The notes under the pieces are model-generated. The model was not told the origin of the DNA. It ran no database searches and saw only the letters and a program-made list of their open reading frames with translations. 64,000 bases of DNA. Origin: Aquirufa lenticrescens (GTDB taxonomy: Bacteria; Bacteroidota; Bacteroidia; Cytophagales; Spirosomataceae). Numbering within the stretch: the stretch's first letter is position 1; every line of letters begins with the position of its first letter. The DNA lies in contig NZ_CP049834.1 in assembly GCF_019916085.1 (NCBI RefSeq), positions 527,501 to 591,500 of the forward strand. Reading direction: 5' to 3'. Shown in pieces: positions 59,806 to 64,000 of this stretch. A program made the translations under genes and the position numbers.

Positions 59806-62739
59806 ATGCGTTACAAAAGTGCCATTATTTGGCTGTCTACGATTATTTCAGCCTTATGTATTTTCTTCCTATCGTTTACGTGGAAGTCTAATCAATTAAA
59901 AGAACAAGCTATCAAGTATGCTACGACAGCAGATGGCAAAGTAGATGCGGCGAAGCGTTTACATTTCATTGATTCCCTTTGGAAACAACCCGTATATATC
60001 GGATATACGTTACAAGAAGTGACTCAGTATGCTTTGCAAAAAGGTCTTGACTTAGAAGGAGGTTTGCACGCGGTTTTAGAGGTTTCTCCAGCAGAAATCT
60101 TACGTGCACTTTCAGGTAAGTCAAACGATCCAGCATTCGAGAAAGCATTAGCAGCGGCAGGTGCAGCGCAAGCAACTTCGACGAAATCGTTTAACGAATT
60201 GTTCTACGATGAATTCGCGAAGGCGGCTCCTAACCAAACTTTAGCATCTGTATTCGCTAATTCAGTGAACCGCGGAAAAATCTCTTCTACTTCATCTGAT
60301 TCACAAGTGAAGAAGGTGATTGATGCAGAAATCGACGGTGCAGTAGATCGCGTTTACAAAATTATTCAAGCGCGTATCGATAAATTCGGTGTAGCTAACC
60401 CGAACATCCAACGTCTTCCAGGTACGAACCGTATTCAGGTAGAATTACCAGGTGTGGAGAATCCAGAGCGTGCACGTAAATTATTATCAGGTGCAGCGAA
60501 ATTAGAATTCGTAGAGTGTTATGAATTGAACGAATATGGTGCTGGCTTGAACGCTTTAGGCGCTTTATTAGACAGAGAAGCGAAGGCTCCAGTAGCAGCA
60601 GCTGCACCAGCGGCGGCTCCGGCTACGAAGGATACGGCGGCTAATGCTTTGGCAAACAAATTAGCAGCGGCTCCAGCATCGAAAGATTCAGGAAAAGCAA
60701 AAGCAGATACGTCTGCAGGTTCAGCTTTAACAAAATTATTCTTGCCTTTAGGAAACAACATCGGTGTATATGTAAAAGATACGGCTCGTGTGAACGCTTT
60801 GTTCGCTCGTGCTGAAGTAAAAGCGATGTTCCCTGCGAACTTAACGTTTGCTTGGGCAGCGAAAGGAATTCCAGCGAAGAATGGCGACGAAATCCTTTCA
60901 TTAGAGGCTTTGAAAAAAGGTGAGGGTCAATCAGCTCCGTTAGAGGGTGATGTGATTACAGATGCAGCACAAGATTTTGATCAAGCAGGTCGTGCGGAAG
61001 TGACGATGGCGATGAACGGAACCGGTGCACGTATTTGGAAAAACTTAACAGGTGCAAACATTGGACGTCGTATCGCGATCGTTTTAGATGGTTATGTATA
61101 TTCTGCACCAGTTATTAACGGTGAGATTCCAGGTGGTCGTTCTTCGATCTCAGGAAGCTTTACAGTAGAAGAGGCAAAAGATTTAGCGAACGTGTTGAAA
61201 GCAGGTAAATTACCTGCTCCTACACGTATTGTAGAAGATGCGTTTATTGGTCCATCTTTAGGGGCTGAGGCGATTAACCAAGGTTATATGTCTATGGGCT
61301 TAGGTCTATTATTAGTAATCGTGTTCATGATTGGTTACTATGGTACACCAGGTTGGATGGCAAACTTAGCCTTGTTCTTTAACGTCTTCTTTATCGCAGG
61401 TGTTTTAGTCCAAATCCAAGCAGCGTTAACCCTTCCAGGTATCGCAGGTATCGTGTTAACATTAGGTATGGCGGTCGATGCGAATGTATTGATTAACGAG
61501 CGTATCCGCGAGGAATTACACAAAGGAAAAGGCTTGTTAGATGCGATTAATGTAGGTTACGAGAAAGCATTAAGCGCGATTTTGGATGGTAACATCACGA
61601 CAGTATTGATCGGTGTGATCTTGATTATCTTCGGTTCAGGTTCAGTTAAAGGTTTCGGGGTAACACTTTGTATCGGTCTGGTAACGTCTGTATTTACTGC
61701 GGTATATATTTCTCACATCTTAATTGATTGGATGGCAAAACGTGCAATCAAAGCAGGTAAGGAGAAAGAAATGACATTCGAAACATTCATCTCACGTGAT
61801 CTTTTCAAAGGAATGAACTTTGACTTTATCGGGAAGCGTAAGTATTCATATTGGTTCTCTTGGTCATTAATCGTTATCGGAGCTATCGTGTTATTCATGC
61901 AAGGCGGTTTCAACTTAGGCGTGGATTTCAAAGGTGGTCGTTCGTACGTGGTTGAGTTTAATCAAGCAGTACCGACTGACAAAGTGAAGGAAGCTTTATC
62001 GGATGATTTCGGTGGAAAAGGAGTGGAAGTGAAAACGTTCAATGGTCCTACGAAATTAAAAGTTACGACGTCTTACTTAGTGGAAGATGAGTCGATTACG
62101 GCGAATAATACGGTTCGTACAGCGTTAGAAACGGGGTTGAAAGAATTCTCAGCTCAAGGTCCTAAGATTCAATCAGAGTCTAAAGTAGGAGCAACGGTTG
62201 CCGATGATATTTTGACACAATCATTCGTATCGATTTTCTATGCCTTGATTGCGATCTTTATCTATATCTTGATCCGTTTCCGTAAATGGCAATATTCATT
62301 AGGTGGTATTGTTGCCTTAGTTCACGATACCTTAGTGGTATTAGGTATGGTAGGTATCGTTCGTTTATTCGGTTTCGAATTAGAGGTAGATCAAGTATTT
62401 ATCGCGGCGGTATTAACGGTGATTGGTTATTCGATTAACGATACCGTGGTAGTATTTGACCGTATCCGTGAGGAAATCGGTTTAGATGCTGATCTAGGAA
62501 ACAAGGCGTTAATGATCAAAACGATCAACGAATCAATTAACCACACGATGTCTCGTACGGTTATGACTGCGACTACGGTATTCTTAGTAGTAACGGTGTT
62601 ATTAATCTTCGGTGGTGACGTGTTAAGAGGTTTCTCTTTCGCGATGTTTATCGGGGTTGTGTTTGGTGCTTATTCATCTATCTTCGTAGCGGCGCCAATT
62701 GTGATTGACTTCGGAACTTCGAAGAAAGAAAAGAAATAG
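59806..62739 (+). CDS. secDF: Protein translocase SecDF fusion
   Basis: A 977-residue fused SecD-SecF that uses the proton gradient to pull secreted proteins across the inner membrane after SecYEG. It has an N-terminal helix (about 8-26) and a large periplasmic region with GLDLEGGLHAVLEV and DGAVDRVYKIIQARIDKFGVANPNIQ. An Ala/Pro/Lys low-complexity insert lies at about 258-305. Then come P1-type motifs (NGEIPGGRSSISGSFTVEEAKDLANVLKAGKLPAP) and six helices with LGMAVDANVLINERIREEL. The SecF half has GVDFKGGRSYVVEF, a second six-helix set with SINDTVVVFDRIRE, and VFGAYSSIFVAAPIV. The fusion is usual in Bacteroidota; the low-complexity insert is longer than I would expect. Confidence 0.97.
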   Translation: MRYKSAIIWLSTIISALCIFFLSFTWKSNQLKEQAIKYATTADGKVDAAKRLHFIDSLWKQPVYIGYTLQEVTQYALQKGLDLEGGLHAVLEVSPAEILRALSGKSNDPAFEKALAAAGAAQATSTKSFNELFYDEFAKAAPNQTLASVFANSVNRGKISSTSSDSQVKKVIDAEIDGAVDRVYKIIQARIDKFGVANPNIQRLPGTNRIQVELPGVENPERARKLLSGAAKLEFVECYELNEYGAGLNALGALLDREAKAPVAAAAPAAAPATKDTAANALANKLAAAPASKDSGKAKADTSAGSALTKLFLPLGNNIGVYVKDTARVNALFARAEVKAMFPANLTFAWAAKGIPAKNGDEILSLEALKKGEGQSAPLEGDVITDAAQDFDQAGRAEVTMAMNGTGARIWKNLTGANIGRRIAIVLDGYVYSAPVINGEIPGGRSSISGSFTVEEAKDLANVLKAGKLPAPTRIVEDAFIGPSLGAEAINQGYMSMGLGLLLVIVFMIGYYGTPGWMANLALFFNVFFIAGVLVQIQAALTLPGIAGIVLTLGMAVDANVLINERIREELHKGKGLLDAINVGYEKALSAILDGNITTVLIGVILIIFGSGSVKGFGVTLCIGLVTSVFTAVYISHILIDWMAKRAIKAGKEKEMTFETFISRDLFKGMNFDFIGKRKYSYWFSWSLIVIGAIVLFMQGGFNLGVDFKGGRSYVVEFNQAVPTDKVKEALSDDFGGKGVEVKTFNGPTKLKVTTSYLVEDESITANNTVRTALETGLKEFSAQGPKIQSESKVGATVADDILTQSFVSIFYALIAIFIYILIRFRKWQYSLGGIVALVHDTLVVLGMVGIVRLFGFELEVDQVFIAAVLTVIGYSINDTVVVFDRIREEIGLDADLGNKALMIKTINESINHTMSRTVMTATTVFLVVTVLLIFGGDVLRGFSFAMFIGVVFGAYSSIFVAAPIVIDFGTSKKEKK

Positions 62740-62746
62740 TTTGTTC

Positions 62747-62781
62747 TGCTGGTTGCTCGAGAGGGTGACCAGCATTTTTTT
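62747..62781 (+). terminator. Intrinsic terminator after secDF
   Basis: The stem TGCTGGT / ACCAGCA encloses a 14-nt loop that can pair further (CTC/GAG), followed by seven Ts. It ends the secDF transcript just before the APC transporter gene. Confidence 0.85.
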
Positions 62782-62804
62782 ATTTCATCCTAAAAACTAG
62801 AATT

Positions 62805-64000
62805 ATGAATAACAGTATTTGGAGAAAAAAACCAATGCACATGTTTGAGCAAGACATGCAAAAAAGCGAGCTCAAGCGTGTACTAGGAAAATGGAGTTTA
62901 ACGGCTATCGGTATCGGTGCGATTATCGGTGGTGGTGTTTTCGTTTTAACAGGTACAGCCGCTCACTATCACGCGGGTCCTGCTTTAGCTATCTCATTTG
63001 TTATCGCTGGTATTGGCTGTATTTTTGCAGCTCTTTGCTATGCAGAATTTGCGGCGATGTTACCTGTAGAAGGTAGCGCTTATGCGTATGCTTACGGAAC
63101 GGTAGGTGAATTATTTGCTTGGATTATTGGTTGGGGATTGATCCTCGAATATGCGATGGGTGCCATGACGGTCGCCGTGAGTTGGTCCGGATACTTTAAT
63201 AAGCTCCTCCATCTCTTTGGTCTACATTTACCAGCAAATTTAACGAATGACCCGGTGACTTTTGGTGGAGCTGCGGTGAATTTGCCAGCACTAGTGATTG
63301 TGTGGTTTGTGACTTGGATATTAGTCAAAGGGATTAAAGAAGCAGCTAGCGCAAACAACTTAATCGTTGTCTTGAAAGTGGCAGTAATTCTATTTGTAAT
63401 CATTATGGGGGCTTTCTACATCGATGTAGCGAACTGGACTCCATTTATCCCAGAAGAGACTTTAGTGAAACACGAAAGTGGCGAGATGCTTCCAGCTTAT
63501 GGCTGGGGTGGTATTATCTCGGGTGCATCAGCCATCTTCTTTGCGTATATCGGTTTTGATGCCGTATCTACGCAAGCAGGGGAGGCGATTAATCCGAAGA
63601 AAGATATGCCTTTCGCGATCATCGCGTCTTTATTGATTTGTACCGTATTATATATCGCGGTTTCGTTAGTATTAACAGGTATGATCAATTACAATGACAT
63701 TACGGGTGATGCGTTAAAAGCACCAGTTGCCTTTGCTTTTGATAAAGCGGGACAACCTTGGGCGGTATTTATTATTACTGCAGCGGCAACAGCTGGATTG
63801 TTATCGGTAATGCTAGTGATGATGTTAGGTCAAACACGTGTGTTCTTAGGCATGGCGAAAGACGGTTTATTGCCAAAATTCTTCGCAGAAGTTCACCCTA
63901 CCTTTAAAACACCTTACAAGTCAACGATTTTAGTAGGTGCAGTAGTTTCCGTGGTAGCTGGTTTCACTCCAATTTCTTTATTGGGTGATATGACTAGTTT
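62805..64000 (+). CDS. APC-superfamily (cationic) amino acid transporter, cut by window end
   Basis: The first 398 codons of an integral membrane amino-acid permease. The N-terminus is cytoplasmic and polar (MNNSIWRKKPMHMFEQ), then helix 1 has the substrate-binding IGIGAIIGGGVFVLTG, followed by AGPALAISFVIAGIGCIFAALCYAEFAAMLP and YAYAYGTVGELFAWIIGWGLILEYAMG, the consensus of the CAT/YfnA-like branch. FFAYIGFDAVSTQAGEAINPKKDMPFAI is helix 6 and the loop after it. The reading frame is open to position 64000, so the C-terminal helices are outside the window. It starts after a terminator, so it is a separate transcript. Confidence 0.92.
   Translation, partial: MNNSIWRKKPMHMFEQDMQKSELKRVLGKWSLTAIGIGAIIGGGVFVLTGTAAHYHAGPALAISFVIAGIGCIFAALCYAEFAAMLPVEGSAYAYAYGTVGELFAWIIGWGLILEYAMGAMTVAVSWSGYFNKLLHLFGLHLPANLTNDPVTFGGAAVNLPALVIVWFVTWILVKGIKEAASANNLIVVLKVAVILFVIIMGAFYIDVANWTPFIPEETLVKHESGEMLPAYGWGGIISGASAIFFAYIGFDAVSTQAGEAINPKKDMPFAIIASLLICTVLYIAVSLVLTGMINYNDITGDALKAPVAFAFDKAGQPWAVFIITAAATAGLLSVMLVMMLGQTRVFLGMAKDGLLPKFFAEVHPTFKTPYKSTILVGAVVSVVAGFTPISLLGDMTS

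Overview
The window is a gene-dense, almost entirely chromosomal stretch of a Bacteroidota genome, most likely a member of the Cytophagales; I cannot name the genus. The reasons are: promoters of the TAnnTTTG type lying almost on the start codon and no Shine-Dalgarno sequences; a fused SecDF; a short NuoG without its molybdopterin-type body; GSCFA, DUF5606 and large TamB proteins; LytS/LytTR signalling; and several secreted or outer-membrane proteins. No rRNA, tRNA, CRISPR array, prophage or insertion sequence was seen. No gap between genes exceeds about 215 bases.

Layout. 1-2472: end of an M20 dipeptidase, murQ, and a small c-type cytochrome. 2527-7350: GNAT, DUF5606 protein, engB, a four-helix-bundle gene boxed by inverted heptad repeats, hemE, guaB. 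7504-15273: nuoABCDEFGHIJ in one tight operon that stops at a terminator, so nuoK-N are not here. 15487-20765: an outer-membrane-type protein, a LytS-type kinase with its LytTR regulator, and a TonB-dependent receptor with a partner protein. 20785-29533: a surface polysaccharide locus (four glycosyltransferases, wecB, a flippase, an epimerase and a methyltransferase, with no polymerase), followed by a secreted TPR-like protein. 30718-37010: M16 peptidase, ispF, relA/spoT, a Fur-family regulator, purA and a small unknown gene. 37215-43738: tsaD, a 1,493-residue TamB-like protein and a membrane-anchored coiled-coil protein. 43869-47739: nadB, udk, a methyltransferase, a gamma carbonic anhydrase-like protein, sixA and a 42-residue membrane microprotein. 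47927-54224: a six-gene minus-strand operon (DUF885, GSCFA, mrp, NifU-like, an oversized Ddl-like ATP-grasp enzyme, a YfiT/DinB-type protein). 54313-59661: GH63-type glucosidase and RidA, nadA-nadC, and a small membrane or secreted protein. 59806-64000: secDF and the start of an APC transporter.

How the genes work together. The NAD route (nadB, nadA, nadC) is split over two sites 12 kb apart. Complex I supplies the NADH-oxidising and quinone-reducing parts, but half of the membrane arm is missing. The polysaccharide genes can make, decorate and flip a lipid-linked glycan. mrp and the NifU-like gene sit together as Fe-S assembly functions.

The most unusual content is in the intergenic DNA. 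Two kinds of modular repeat recur. The first is arrays of tiny hairpins: stems of 2 to 5 bp with changing but always self-complementary sequence, 3-nt loops, and a constant TTAGTC linker, giving a 19-nt period when the stem is 5 bp. The second is strict 7-nt tandem repeats of several sequence classes (CAGTANN, TAGAGTA-like, ATTCACC-like). Most of these arrays start exactly at the TAG stop codon of the neighbouring gene and are oriented with it. I regard them as the best candidate for something undescribed in this window.
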